Below the pieces are notes generated by a model. The model saw only the letters and a program-made list of their open reading frames with translations. It was not told the DNA's origin and ran no database searches. This document shows positions 34,466 through 44,965 of a stretch of DNA of 64,000 bases, in pieces. The DNA is taken from assembly GCF_026013615.1 (NCBI RefSeq), contig NZ_JAPDPI010000012.1, positions 56,226 through 120,225 on the forward strand. Direction: 5' to 3'. The translations under genes and the position numbers were made by a program. The first letter of the stretch is position 1. The number at the start of each line of letters is the position of its first letter. The DNA is from Plebeiibacterium marinum (GTDB lineage Bacteria; Bacteroidota; Bacteroidia; Bacteroidales; Marinilabiliaceae).

Positions 34466-37288
34466 TTATTTAGCAGGATCCATGATGATCTTAACTACAT
34501 TGCCATCGCTTACTATTTTTTGCGCAAATTCACGAACACGCTCTGGCGTAATATTTTTAATCACAGCCTCATAATCAGTATTCCAGTCTTCACCCCATGC
34601 GTTATAGTTTTGCATCAAAGTAAGCCAGACGCCATTATTTTTCATGGCATCCGGACGGGTTTTCAACCAGTACGAAAGGTTCTTGTCTACCTCGGCACGA
34701 TTGGGCCCGTTTTCGGCCATCTTGCGTAATTCATCGTCAACAATCTGAGCCAACTCATCAGCCATTTCCGGGTTTGTTTTAAACGATACCGACATGGTGT
34801 AAGCCTGTACTGGCAAACGGGATAAACTGCCATTTACTGTAACCCCGTACGATCCTCCTTTATCTTCACGGATTGTTTCCAGATACCGGGTTTGCAGACA
34901 TGAACTCAGCATAGCCATCAGTAGCGTATTTTCCTGATTGTATGCAATATCGCCTGTGTAATTATAAAATACGGTACTCTGTGGCGTTTGCATCGGAACC
35001 TCGAAGCGCTTTTTGGTTTCACCCTTGTGGGCTCTCACCATGTCGTCATGCCAGCTTAGCTTTTGCGTTCCAACCGGTAACGAACCAAGGTATTTCTCTA
35101 CCCAAGGTTGTAGTTGATTAAGATCAATATCTCCAAGGAAATAAAAAGTGTAGTTTCCTGCAGCATCACAAAAAAACTGGTTGTAGATATCATCCATCCT
35201 GTCAAAATCAATGGCATCAAGCGTTTTAACTGTTGGTGGCTGGGTTCTGACATTATCTTCCTCGCCATATATAGCCACATTCATTTTTTCCTGAAAAATA
35301 TAATCAACCGAAGTCTTTGTCAGCTCAATTTTTCTACGACTTGTCTGCATCATCCTATCAAATTTATCGCGACTCATTTTGGGATTGGTAAAATACAGGT
35401 AGGTCAGCTGCAGCATAGTCTCCACATCCGACTTGGCAGCACCACCACTGATTCCTGTTGAAAAGCGTGAGATGGTTGGTGTAGCCATGGCAACCTTTGT
35501 TCCAATTACCTTTTTTAAGTCAATAACATCAAAATCCCCTAATCCCGACATATTAATCAATGGAATTAAGTTTTGGGTTGTAAAATAATCAGCATCGTCA
35601 ACCATAGAAAGGCCTCCATCAGCATAAGCACTCATTGACACCTGGCTTGGGCTGTAGTTTGTAGGCTTCACAAAAACTTTAATACCATTGTTAAGCGTCC
35701 ACTCTGTTGAGCCATAAATCCCTTCTTCAGTTTTAACTACTTTCCCGGGAATAATACTTTCCTCATCAGAAATTAAAGGCTTATCAATAACCTTTATTTC
35801 GTAAGGTTTTAATTCTGTACCACGAACTTTGGCCATGATGGACGCCATCTGCTCTGTTGTGGGTACAACAAGGCCAACCTCTTCTGGCACCAATGTTACC
35901 AATACGTTATTTGATTGAGATAACAATACAGATAACAGCTCATTGACTTCTTCCAGCTTCATTTGGGACACAAGCAACTGAAGCACTGCCCATTCATGTT
36001 TAGCTGAAAGAACAGGCTTATTTTTTGAATAATGGTTGATACATTCCCAAACGTAACTTTCATTATCCCGCCTGGAAGCGTTCTCAAAGCCATACTTAGC
36101 AGACCTCAAAATACTGGTTTTGAAAGTTTCTAATTCCGGAGCCGTGAATCCATAACGACGAATGCGTTCCAACTCGGTATAAGCCGCTTCAAAAGCCAAA
36201 GGCAGGTTTTCTTTTGCCGATGAAACGTGTAAACCAACTGCTTCGGTAGTGGAACTGACAGGATTATTAACTAATTGTGCACCCCGAAACGGAGCAACTG
36301 CCTGAGCCATCTCTGTAAAACGCATATTTGCCATTGAAAGTGCCGCATTGAGCAACAAATCCATTTTATAAACACCAACCCGGTTGTTATACTCCACGGG
36401 AAAAGCTTCTCTCTTGATATAAAGGCTCGCACTTGATTCGGTAAATTCAGGATCAGTAATCACCGTCATTAACGGCTCTGTATTTCCGGGTATTGGGATG
36501 ATTGCTTTAGGTTCGGGATTAGTCGGAGCCGGAATATCTGCCATCATGTTTTTAATTTTTTCCGCTACCTGCTCCACATCAATATCACCTACAATAATGA
36601 TCGCTTGTAAATCGGGACGATACCACCTGTGATAGTAATCCCTTAGTTGCTGAGAGGAAAATGTTTTCAGGAACTCCTCAGTTCCCAACATATCACGATC
36701 CGCATACCGTGTATGATTGTAGAAGACAGGGGCTGCTTTTCGGCTGGCCCGGAATGAAGCATTATTTCGCTGGCGGCGCTCTTCGTTTATAACGCCTCTC
36801 TCCTTATCTATCTCTTCATCCTCTAGTGAAATAAAGTGCGACCAATCATGTAGGATCAGCAAAGTTGAATCGATAATTGACTCCCTTTTCAATGGGACTT
36901 GTGACAGCATATAATATGTCATCTCCATACCTGTTGCTGCATTTATGTTTGTACCAAACTGTAGCCCAACACTTTCAAGCCAGCTAATCATCGATTTGCC
37001 CGGAAAATTTTTAGTTCCGTTAAAAGCCATATGCTCAAGGAAGTGAGCCAGCCCGTCTTGAGAATCTTCTTCCTGAATAGACCCTACATTATGTAGAATA
37101 TAGAAATCAGCCAAACCTTTCTGGCTTTCATTGTGGCGCAAATAATAGGTCAGTCCATTCTTCAATTTACCAACCTTTACTTCCGGATCAAACGGAAGTG
37201 TATCTGCCATATTTAATTGCTGGGCACACATTGATGTAACACCCAGGATCAGGGATACCATCCCTGCTATAATTCGTTTTATAATCAT
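34466..37288 (-). CDS. Secreted M16-family zinc metalloprotease
   Basis: A 940-residue pitrilysin/insulinase-family protease with a signal peptide (residues 1-22). The active site HxxEH is His82-Phe-Leu-Glu85-His86, and a downstream EERGVINEER-type segment provides the further metal ligand region. The protein holds both halves of the M16 fold; the second half (about 515-940) lacks the HxxEH motif, as usual. It degrades peptides rather than large proteins. It is the last gene of the SusCD locus, 5 bp after the retropepsin-like gene, so it is co-translated and probably trims imported peptides in the periplasm. Confidence 0.9.
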   Translation of the reverse strand: MIIKRIIAGMVSLILGVTSMCAQQLNMADTLPFDPEVKVGKLKNGLTYYLRHNESQKGLADFYILHNVGSIQEEDSQDGLAHFLEHMAFNGTKNFPGKSMISWLESVGLQFGTNINAATGMEMTYYMLSQVPLKRESIIDSTLLILHDWSHFISLEDEEIDKERGVINEERRQRNNASFRASRKAAPVFYNHTRYADRDMLGTEEFLKTFSSQQLRDYYHRWYRPDLQAIIIVGDIDVEQVAEKIKNMMADIPAPTNPEPKAIIPIPGNTEPLMTVITDPEFTESSASLYIKREAFPVEYNNRVGVYKMDLLLNAALSMANMRFTEMAQAVAPFRGAQLVNNPVSSTTEAVGLHVSSAKENLPLAFEAAYTELERIRRYGFTAPELETFKTSILRSAKYGFENASRRDNESYVWECINHYSKNKPVLSAKHEWAVLQLLVSQMKLEEVNELLSVLLSQSNNVLVTLVPEEVGLVVPTTEQMASIMAKVRGTELKPYEIKVIDKPLISDEESIIPGKVVKTEEGIYGSTEWTLNNGIKVFVKPTNYSPSQVSMSAYADGGLSMVDDADYFTTQNLIPLINMSGLGDFDVIDLKKVIGTKVAMATPTISRFSTGISGGAAKSDVETMLQLTYLYFTNPKMSRDKFDRMMQTSRRKIELTKTSVDYIFQEKMNVAIYGEEDNVRTQPPTVKTLDAIDFDRMDDIYNQFFCDAAGNYTFYFLGDIDLNQLQPWVEKYLGSLPVGTQKLSWHDDMVRAHKGETKKRFEVPMQTPQSTVFYNYTGDIAYNQENTLLMAMLSSCLQTRYLETIREDKGGSYGVTVNGSLSRLPVQAYTMSVSFKTNPEMADELAQIVDDELRKMAENGPNRAEVDKNLSYWLKTRPDAMKNNGVWLTLMQNYNAWGEDWNTDYEAVIKNITPERVREFAQKIVSDGNVVKIIMDPAK

Positions 37289-37293
37289 TGCAT

Positions 37294-38460
37294 TTATTTC
37301 TTAATATTAACGGGTAGGAATAATGATGCAGGTAATTGTTTTACTGTACCTATCTTGTCCTGTACAGTTACCCTGGCATTTTGGGCTCCGTAGTGAAGAA
37401 TGAGCTTGTCAATATTCGGGACCGTGTCGTTTACATTACTGATCTCATGCTTGCCTATTGCCGTTATAATATTACCCGGATCCAATTTAGCCCGGGCATC
37501 TTCACCCCAAACTGCCGCCACTCGCAATTGGCCATTATCCGGACCTGTCATCACAGGACGGTTATCAACCTTCCAGACAGCACCATCTTCATACACATCA
37601 AAGTGGTATCGGTTATTAGGATAGTCAATGGTTATTTTTCCCAGGTCAGTTATTTTAAAGCATAACAGCAGGTAACCAATACCACCGGTCATTACCGGGA
37701 TACCATTAAACACATACCCACCAATATGCAGGTCGTTTAATTTTCCACGATAGAGCTTGTCCATTCCTGACAAACCGCCAACCATAGAACCGGTAGCACC
37801 ACGGCCTTCGATTACGTTATTAATAATTCCGGCTCCTGTCCACTGTTCAAAACCTTCAACCGAAGGCAGGCTCACAGAAGCGGTCCCATTACCACTATCA
37901 AACAAAGCAGGCACATCGTAAAGTTCATCTTTACCTTGTAGTTTAATATTAAAAAGAGGTACGTTATTCCATAATTTCAGCGTTTCCCAACCCGTAATGG
38001 ATGACTCCACCTGATTGGAAAGCGTAATTGATTTTTTCTTTGAATCGAATGTAACTACATAGTCAGCCAGAATATTCGCCCCAATAATACCATCCGCATC
38101 AAGTGTTGACAATATCACATTGTCGGCACTCATTACAATGGCCTCTTTTTTTGTTATCTCCAGACTTCCCAGGCTGGCATTTGAAATATTGGCAATAAAC
38201 AAGTTGTCGCCAAGTCCCTGCATGGATTCCTGAGACTGTGCATATTCAAGTTTTTCGGCATTGACCAAACGATCCGACACACAAGTCTTTCCTGCACCGG
38301 TATCGAGCATAAACCGATAGGTATTTCCGCCAATAACAACATCAACTACAGGAACCCCATTCTCATCGCTGTATTTCAATTCGGTTTCTATACTATTTTG
38401 CGCAATAGAATGCGTAAAACCGATCAGCGATAATATGATGATTAGTAAATTTCTTTTCAT
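37294..38460 (-). CDS. Retropepsin-like aspartic protease with C-terminal PDZ-like domain
   Basis: A 388-residue exported protein (signal to about SIAQ, 1-21) with two retropepsin halves. The first active-site Asp is in MLDTGAG (Asp53) and the second in LFDSGNG (Asp188). The C-terminal region (about 300-388, DNGQLRVAAVWGEDARAKLDPG...) has the pattern of a PDZ-like domain, as in other Bacteroidota retropepsins. It lies between a thioredoxin-fold gene and an M16 protease gene, in the same transcript as SusC/SusD. Confidence 0.85.
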   Translation of the reverse strand: MKRNLLIIILSLIGFTHSIAQNSIETELKYSDENGVPVVDVVIGGNTYRFMLDTGAGKTCVSDRLVNAEKLEYAQSQESMQGLGDNLFIANISNASLGSLEITKKEAIVMSADNVILSTLDADGIIGANILADYVVTFDSKKKSITLSNQVESSITGWETLKLWNNVPLFNIKLQGKDELYDVPALFDSGNGTASVSLPSVEGFEQWTGAGIINNVIEGRGATGSMVGGLSGMDKLYRGKLNDLHIGGYVFNGIPVMTGGIGYLLLCFKITDLGKITIDYPNNRYHFDVYEDGAVWKVDNRPVMTGPDNGQLRVAAVWGEDARAKLDPGNIITAIGKHEISNVNDTVPNIDKLILHYGAQNARVTVQDKIGTVKQLPASLFLPVNIKK

Positions 38461-38531
38461 AATTCATAAGTCTCTAAATAGATTTGCCTGAGACGCAAAT
38501 TATACATCAATAAGTATTAATAACAGTATTG

Positions 38532-39758
38532 TTATTGTTGAACAGCAGCTTGTTCGTCCTGAATTAGCTTGACGTATTTTTCCATCTCTTTTTTAGCCTT
38601 TTGAGCAGGGCCATATTTCTTAGATGCCTCGTAAAGTCCTGCTTTTGCACCGTTCATTGTAGCACGCACTGAATACGATGTAAGATCATCACCAGAAGCA
38701 TTGGTAATTAATTCGTCCAACCAGTTAACTCCAGCTTCTAAAGCTTCCTTATCGTCCATTTCTGCCAGAGATTTGATGAAGAACATAAAATACTGCCCAT
38801 AAACCTGCGGGGGAAATAGCTGTTCATCTTTGACAACGTGCATCACATCCAACATCTTATTCCAATCGCCTTTGCGCGACAGCATAGAGGTGTTTAACCA
38901 AATGGCAGCCATATCTTTCCCAGGACCTTCTGCTTTCTCCAGATAATCAACAAAATCATTGTAACCTGTTGGATCAATAGCTGCCAGGTTTGGCGTTGTG
39001 GCATACTCTATAGCCCTGCTTAACATTGCATTAGCCAAAGTAATATCCACTACCATTTTTTGATTTTCGCCAGGAATGGCATAGAACTTTTCAATATGAT
39101 CACGAACAGTAAGCAAAGTTTTCGACAATGGATCGTTTTCCCACTGCATGATTAGTGACCAAACGGTTGGAGTTGCCAATTGTTCCAGCGTCAAAGTATT
39201 CAGAAAATCTTTAGTCACCTTCTCAATTTCGTTTTTCATATCGGCGTCTTTCAGCAACTTAACTAACTGAAGCATGAAAACCGGTTCACGATCTCCTTTA
39301 TTGTATCGATTGAGCATAGCCTGCAATCCGTTTTTCGGATCAGCAACCAGATTAGCACCATTTATCAGCCATTCCCCATCTCCTGAACCAACCATTTTAT
39401 GCACCGGCTGCTCTGTTTCCGGATCAATAAAAAACAAAGTGGGCAACACGGTTACTTTCCAGCTTTGAGCCAACGCTTTTCCATCTTCATCCTTATCAAC
39501 ATTAAAACTAACATTAACAAACTTCTCGTTAAATAAAGTACCAACCTTCTCCTGTGTAAAAACCTCTTTAGCCAGCTTTTTACATGGACCACACCAATCA
39601 GCATAACAGTCCACAAAAATCAGTTTCTTTTCTTCTTTTGCCTTTTTAACAATCTTCTTCCACGATTTCGTCTCCTCGAAAACAATACCTGTGTTTTGTG
39701 AGAAAGCATGAGCTCCCAAAGCCACCAAAAGCGTTATTATGAATAATATTCGTTTCAT
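38532..39758 (-). CDS. Periplasmic thioredoxin-fold protein with long helical C-terminus
   Basis: A 408-residue exported protein: signal peptide to about FSQ, then a thioredoxin domain with the active site DCYADWCGPCKK (CGPC). The remaining roughly 270 residues are helix-rich, TPR-like sequence. The same architecture occurs in the protein at 52605-53813, so the two SusCD loci carry paralogs. It is expected to reduce or rearrange disulfides in the periplasm. Confidence 0.85.
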   Translation of the reverse strand: MKRILFIITLLVALGAHAFSQNTGIVFEETKSWKKIVKKAKEEKKLIFVDCYADWCGPCKKLAKEVFTQEKVGTLFNEKFVNVSFNVDKDEDGKALAQSWKVTVLPTLFFIDPETEQPVHKMVGSGDGEWLINGANLVADPKNGLQAMLNRYNKGDREPVFMLQLVKLLKDADMKNEIEKVTKDFLNTLTLEQLATPTVWSLIMQWENDPLSKTLLTVRDHIEKFYAIPGENQKMVVDITLANAMLSRAIEYATTPNLAAIDPTGYNDFVDYLEKAEGPGKDMAAIWLNTSMLSRKGDWNKMLDVMHVVKDEQLFPPQVYGQYFMFFIKSLAEMDDKEALEAGVNWLDELITNASGDDLTSYSVRATMNGAKAGLYEASKKYGPAQKAKKEMEKYVKLIQDEQAAVQQ

Positions 39759-39936
39759 GCATTTAAATTTTCTTCCAGTATATCGTTTCTGTAATCATTG
39801 GCACAGTGCATAGGATTATCTCAAAAGTTTAAAAACTTCCGTTAATTAAGGATTTATACCATAATCATATTTCCTATTGCCAGAAATACTATTGAGATAA
39901 CCCCATACAACTACCATTATTTAGTCTCTGCAAACA

Positions 39937-41496
39937 TTATTTAATCAACATAAAGTCTGCAAGAGCAGTACCGTAAGAAGATCCATAGTAATCTTTATCG
40001 GTAAGATATAACCGAATTCTACGAACCTTTTGTGTTTCCTTATCTTTATTCAGATAGATAATAGTTGTTTCACCATTACTGTCTCCCAGAGGAATATCTT
40101 CCGTAAAAGCCGCCTGTTGATACTGACCTCCTTCTGCTGCAATTTCAATCTGAATATAGTTAGGTACCAAAGAACTTGTAACCAAAGCAGACTGAACCAC
40201 CTTGAAACCTCTAACATCCACCTCTTCCGGAAGGTCGATTTCAATTTGATGCACCAACAATTCAGAACCCATTAGTGGAGTCCAGGCTGTTGCGCTTTGT
40301 CCATCAAACAGGTTACTCAAATATGAATCATAGCCAGGTTGATCAGCCGGAGTTACCGAATAACTCCACGATGAAGTGCTTTCAATCAGGTCTACGGATG
40401 GTACAGTTGGGTTTCCTTCTTTCACAAACCAATCCGGAGCTTCATAGGAGGCCAAATAGTGTGCATTGTACTGATGAACATCCAATTGCAACTTATCATG
40501 AGCCACATTTAATACTGCCAGGCTTCGTTCCTTATCCGACAAAGTAGATTGTGCCGAATAATCTGATGCATAAGTAGCTGTCATATACCTGTTTTTCCCG
40601 AGGTAAACCGTTTTCAGATTTGGAAAATAGAGCAAATCCTCCAGCGAAGTCAGATCCTGATCCAGTTCCAAAACCTCTACATCTTCAATAGTGCCGGCAT
40701 CCAGCTCAGTTACATTCAGATAATTCTGTACCTGCGTTGCAAAATCACTATTAAATGCCAAAACATCCAGGTTTAAGTTAACAACAGGAAACTCTATGCT
40801 AAATTCAGGATCATCCAGCGATTCGATCGATCCTGTTCGGTATACATTGACACTTTGGGTTAAGTCAATTCCCGGGATCAACAAGTACTTTTCCCCATCT
40901 GGCCAATACTCAGTCCCCAAACTTTCCTTTGTTAGCTGAATGCGTGTTTCTGTAGTTTCATTGGTTTTGTAATAACCGATTTCAACAGCCACAAGGTTGT
41001 CTTTCCACGAATCGAAAAACAGCAACAAATTGTCGTTCCCTACTTTAAATTGTTTGATAACCACCCTTGTAAAAGTAGAAAGCTCTTCATGATCGAAAGT
41101 AAAAGGGCGTGCATAAACTGTCGATGCCAACGAACTTGCTGTCACCTCAAGATCTTCATCATAGCTGATAGCACTTACCGAAAAACTATATTCGTAGTTT
41201 TCCAGTCCAGCAATCACACAACTTGTTGCATCCTTGTCAATAATAGTATCACGGCTTGTGTTATCATCCTGCCATTTAACCAGGATTGCATCTCTGGCAG
41301 CATCAATTTTATTTTCCCAGTTAAGCACAACCTCTTCCCAACCGGGAGTACCTTCCAGATAATAAGCTTTAGATAAATATCGGATCGGGCCATCCCCGGT
41401 ATAATCCGAATAAGTATCCTCCAGGCTTTCGCAAGCTGAAAACAAGCCAACGAATAATGCTGGTAATATAATATATAAAAGATTTTTTCTCATCAT
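39937..41496 (-). CDS. Surface lipoprotein with DUF4998-like and discoidin-like domains
   Basis: A 519-residue lipoprotein (lipobox FSAC, Cys22). The N-terminal half resembles DUF4998, starting at YTGDGPIRYLSKA and VLNWENKIDAARDAILVKW. The C-terminal third (about 385-519) is beta-rich with LFDGQSATAWTPLMG and IEIDLPEEVDVRGFKV, which look like an F5/8-type carbohydrate-binding fold. It follows the preceding lipoprotein gene with a 1-bp overlap (TGATG). It is likely displayed on the cell surface as an accessory ligand-binding protein of the SusCD pair. Confidence 0.75.
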   Translation of the reverse strand: MMRKNLLYIILPALFVGLFSACESLEDTYSDYTGDGPIRYLSKAYYLEGTPGWEEVVLNWENKIDAARDAILVKWQDDNTSRDTIIDKDATSCVIAGLENYEYSFSVSAISYDEDLEVTASSLASTVYARPFTFDHEELSTFTRVVIKQFKVGNDNLLLFFDSWKDNLVAVEIGYYKTNETTETRIQLTKESLGTEYWPDGEKYLLIPGIDLTQSVNVYRTGSIESLDDPEFSIEFPVVNLNLDVLAFNSDFATQVQNYLNVTELDAGTIEDVEVLELDQDLTSLEDLLYFPNLKTVYLGKNRYMTATYASDYSAQSTLSDKERSLAVLNVAHDKLQLDVHQYNAHYLASYEAPDWFVKEGNPTVPSVDLIESTSSWSYSVTPADQPGYDSYLSNLFDGQSATAWTPLMGSELLVHQIEIDLPEEVDVRGFKVVQSALVTSSLVPNYIQIEIAAEGGQYQQAAFTEDIPLGDSNGETTIIYLNKDKETQKVRRIRLYLTDKDYYGSSYGTALADFMLIK

Positions 41497-42869
41497 CAGT
41501 TCTTTTTAGCAAATACTTCAATCTCGTGAAAGCTCACATAACCATCATTATTATGGAAATAGCTTGGCAACCATAAATTCTCATAAGTATCTAGTACTTC
41601 AATCCTGAAGTAACGATACTCGTTACCATCAAAATCAAGGGATACTGACAAATAGGCGGGATCAGCAGCCTCCATTGCAGCCAATGTCTGAATATCATAA
41701 TTATAACCAGTTTCTTTATTTGTATACCACCTGTTTGCAGAGGCTGCATTTGGATCTTCATTATAATAACCAAGCTCTTTCCAGCTTCCGGTTTCTGCTG
41801 TGGGATCAGTACTTTCTACATAATCATTACATCCGTAAACCTTCACCTTGCAAGGTGCTTTGGTATAATAATCGTTGTTATAAATAGTCGGGTTCATCAT
41901 GCGCCCGTGGCTCAAAAGAGCATATAAACGCAATTCCCCAACAATTGATTTTTCCTGAATATCAAGAACAAAATACATCTGATTGCCGTCCAGGTCTTGC
42001 ATAGCCCTCGGACCTGCAATAAAGGTATATTGTGCCGGTGGCCATCCCAATGTAAAGTTTTCTAAGCGCTGCGAACCTTTGATATCCCCATCAAATAAAT
42101 ACTCTTTACCAAAGCGGACCGGATAAGATGGATTGTCGTCATTTTGATCTTCTATGGACAAACCAAAGGGATCAATCAGCTCAAAACCGGTATTCGGAAG
42201 TCTCACGCGAGAAAAAGACTCAACATTCTCCCATGTATTGCTTTGGGCTATCCGTTGATTATAATCTTCAGTAGTAATAATCACAGTGTTATAATCACTC
42301 TTCTGCGATTCATCCAAAGAATAGAATCGAGCATCACCACCAGCTTTTATCGGAAATGTTTCTACCAGAATACTATCACGCTCTTTAGTCACCGGATTGG
42401 TTCCCATAAAATAAACATTCGCAAAACCACTCACCAACTCAGGCGCTTCATAACTAACAGCAAAACCATCCCAATATGAATAAACCTCTGCGGCATCAAA
42501 AAATGAGTACACAGCCGAAGCTAAGGTATTAAAGGTAAGATCTACGGATGACGATGCGTTATCATTTTCATCCAGATAAGATACAAGGACATGGACGTTT
42601 TGATGGGGAGCATTAAACCCGGTTAGCATTAATGAATCGTTGGCAAAACTTGCCATCTTTACAATGTTATTGCCATACTGATCGTTATACTCAGCCTTAA
42701 CGCGGTATATGCGAGGATCATCCAAAGTAAAACGCATAATTGCACCTCCCTCAACCGCATCAAACGAGATGGTATTCTGGTCGACCGTGATGTCGAGATA
42801 GCCTTTATCGTCTTTGCTACAGGAATAAAAACCTGCAACAATTAATATTAATAAGAATACTTTTTTCAT
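41496..42869 (-). CDS. Surface lipoprotein, DUF4959/DUF5000/DUF5126 type
   Basis: A 457-residue lipoprotein (Cys17) downstream of SusD. A DUF5126-like segment is seen at GGAIMRFTLDDPRIYRVKAEY and FANDSLMLTGF; a discoidin-like domain with YLFDGDIKGSQR follows (about 260-457). These proteins commonly accompany SusD and bind substrate on the cell surface. The substrate is unknown. Confidence 0.8.
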   Translation of the reverse strand: MKKVFLLILIVAGFYSCSKDDKGYLDITVDQNTISFDAVEGGAIMRFTLDDPRIYRVKAEYNDQYGNNIVKMASFANDSLMLTGFNAPHQNVHVLVSYLDENDNASSSVDLTFNTLASAVYSFFDAAEVYSYWDGFAVSYEAPELVSGFANVYFMGTNPVTKERDSILVETFPIKAGGDARFYSLDESQKSDYNTVIITTEDYNQRIAQSNTWENVESFSRVRLPNTGFELIDPFGLSIEDQNDDNPSYPVRFGKEYLFDGDIKGSQRLENFTLGWPPAQYTFIAGPRAMQDLDGNQMYFVLDIQEKSIVGELRLYALLSHGRMMNPTIYNNDYYTKAPCKVKVYGCNDYVESTDPTAETGSWKELGYYNEDPNAASANRWYTNKETGYNYDIQTLAAMEAADPAYLSVSLDFDGNEYRYFRIEVLDTYENLWLPSYFHNNDGYVSFHEIEVFAKKN

Positions 42870-42997
42870 GTGTCTAAAATTTGCTTTTAATTGCCATTAC
42901 CTGTCCCGCCTTAGCGGGATGGAACTCACCTGGATAGTCATTTCCCAATATGGCAAATTCGTATCCACGGCTCGTTTCATATCATAAAAGTTAATTT
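42870..42997 (-). other. Intergenic region with short hairpin and 14-bp shared motif
   Basis: It contains a TCCCGC/GCGGGA hairpin and GGCTCGTTTCATAT (42969-42982), also found at 34418-34431 just downstream of the M16 gene stop. No gene. Confidence 0.5.
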
Positions 42998-44959
42998 TTA
43001 CCATTCAGGATTTTGCACAACTCCTGAAATCATCACTTCCTCACTCTTAATGGGGAACAGGTAATCGCGCGGAGACTTAAACTCTGCTTTATCCCATACA
43101 ACTGATGGTCCCTCAAAGTTGTTAAAATACTCCCGGGCATCTCTCCCCAGCACATTCCATCCCCGAGGTTTTTTATTTAACTCTGTTTGCGCTATTTTCC
43201 ACCTGCGAAGATCCCAAAATCGGTGCCCTTCAAAGGCAAGTTCAATGGATCTTTCCTGACGGATTATATCCCGCATTCCTTCCTTAGTAGTAATTTTCAA
43301 AGGGTTTTTCGAATACTTGGTCCATGAATCTTCTACCGTTGGGATTCCGGCACGCTCACGGATCTTATTTAGCGAGTCAAATATCTTTGCACGATTTGCA
43401 CCATCAGGTCCCTCATATTCATTCCATGCTTCTGCCTGCATCAAATACAGTTCGGCCAAACGGATGGCTGACTTTGGCAGAACAGAACCCACGGTTGACC
43501 ACAACTGGTTTGAATAGTTATTTATTGGAACTTCACAGCGCGAGTTTTTTTTCACCCAATAACCGGTCAGGTTTTGTGGGTAATTCGGGTCAATATGATC
43601 TTGCTTTATACCCACGGCCTGCCCCCTGTATGTTTCCATCAACAGGTTATAGTAGGTTGATTTTAGCGGACCGCGTTGCCAATAGGTTCCGGGAGCAGCA
43701 ATATTGGCATAAAAACGGGGCTCCCGGTTTAAGTGAAGCACTAAAACGTCGTTAGCCATATCTACTACGTTTTTATAATAGCTATTGTTCTCCCTTCCCA
43801 ATGTGTAGCGTCGTTCGTAGTCCCATGTATTATCCTGATCGATTGGCAGGCCATTCTTTGTATAGAAGGTTTCAACCATCTTTATATTTGTACCTATATC
43901 GCCATAAATATTCGGATCATAATGAATATTACTGGAACTGGTACCAACTGAGGGCAAAGTATTTCTATACAGCAGATCCGAAGTTGAAACCATCATTATT
44001 CCCTCAGTCGACTTATAGTTAGGCGACCAGATTGACAATTCGAGATCCCGCATTGTATTCAGCAATGGAGTAACCGTCTCTTTGTTTCCTGATATTAATT
44101 CATATCCGTTTTGTTCACAAAGAGCAATCGCCTCATCAATAGCCTCTGCGGCTGCCTTCCATTTTTCAGCATCATAATCTGGTTTGAATAACTGTTCACC
44201 ATTACGATTGCGGAAGTCGCGGTAAAATGCATTCCCATTAAACAACGGAGAAGCCTGAAATAAAAGAACTTTTGCTTTTAATGCAACCGCTGCTTCTTTC
44301 GAAAAATACTGGTAACGTTCCGGATCTTTCTCCGCCATTAGTTTCAGGTCCGGAATAGCTTCATCCAGCAAAGTAACGATTTCGGCAAAGCAAACATCTA
44401 TATGAGTTCGCGTACCTCTCATCTCATCCAGGGAAGCCCATACATCTATATTTTCAGAAACCAAAACGATAGGCCCATAACGCTTCACCATCTCAAAATA
44501 GTAAAAAGCTTTTACAGCTTTCACTTCTGCAGTCCAGGTTTCCAACTCACCTTCATACAGGTTGTAAACCTCACTAATATGATCCAGAAAGGTATTACAA
44601 TAGCGAATTGTGTTGTATAGTCCATCAAATCTCCAAAGGTTTCCATAAGGTTCTACCGACGATTGAAGACCATCGCTAATATAAAACATAGAGTGGTACG
44701 ATACAGCTCTGGCATGCTGGCCTCCCACATACTCGTCTCCTCCCAATATTGCAGGATCTGAATATTCTCCTCCATACAAAACCGACACTCCAGCGTACAC
44801 ATCTTTCATCCATCGCTCAGCTCCATCCCTGGTTTCAAATATGGCAGGGATATCCAGAATATCATCTTCAGGAGTTATATCCAGGTATTTGTTACATGAC
44901 GGAAATAATAAAAGCATTCCCGCTAAGCCAACTAATATATTTTTTAAGTTCATAATCAA
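42998..44959 (-). CDS. SusD/RagB-family nutrient-binding lipoprotein
   Basis: A 653-residue SusD-family outer-membrane lipoprotein with lipobox FPSC (Cys22). Family features are the N-terminal YLDITPED, four TPR-like helical pairs, and the C-terminal LAELYLMQAEAWNE and ERSIELAFEGHRFWDLRRW signatures. It caps the SusC channel and delivers substrate. The ATG is 6 bp after the SusC stop. Confidence 0.9.
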   Translation of the reverse strand: MIMNLKNILVGLAGMLLLFPSCNKYLDITPEDDILDIPAIFETRDGAERWMKDVYAGVSVLYGGEYSDPAILGGDEYVGGQHARAVSYHSMFYISDGLQSSVEPYGNLWRFDGLYNTIRYCNTFLDHISEVYNLYEGELETWTAEVKAVKAFYYFEMVKRYGPIVLVSENIDVWASLDEMRGTRTHIDVCFAEIVTLLDEAIPDLKLMAEKDPERYQYFSKEAAVALKAKVLLFQASPLFNGNAFYRDFRNRNGEQLFKPDYDAEKWKAAAEAIDEAIALCEQNGYELISGNKETVTPLLNTMRDLELSIWSPNYKSTEGIMMVSTSDLLYRNTLPSVGTSSSNIHYDPNIYGDIGTNIKMVETFYTKNGLPIDQDNTWDYERRYTLGRENNSYYKNVVDMANDVLVLHLNREPRFYANIAAPGTYWQRGPLKSTYYNLLMETYRGQAVGIKQDHIDPNYPQNLTGYWVKKNSRCEVPINNYSNQLWSTVGSVLPKSAIRLAELYLMQAEAWNEYEGPDGANRAKIFDSLNKIRERAGIPTVEDSWTKYSKNPLKITTKEGMRDIIRQERSIELAFEGHRFWDLRRWKIAQTELNKKPRGWNVLGRDAREYFNNFEGPSVVWDKAEFKSPRDYLFPIKSEEVMISGVVQNPEW

Positions 44960-44965
44960 ATGTGT

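Noticed and set aside
37294..38460. Viral-type retroelement protease
   Set aside because: No reverse transcriptase nearby; signal peptide and PDZ-like end fit a bacterial periplasmic retropepsin-like protein.
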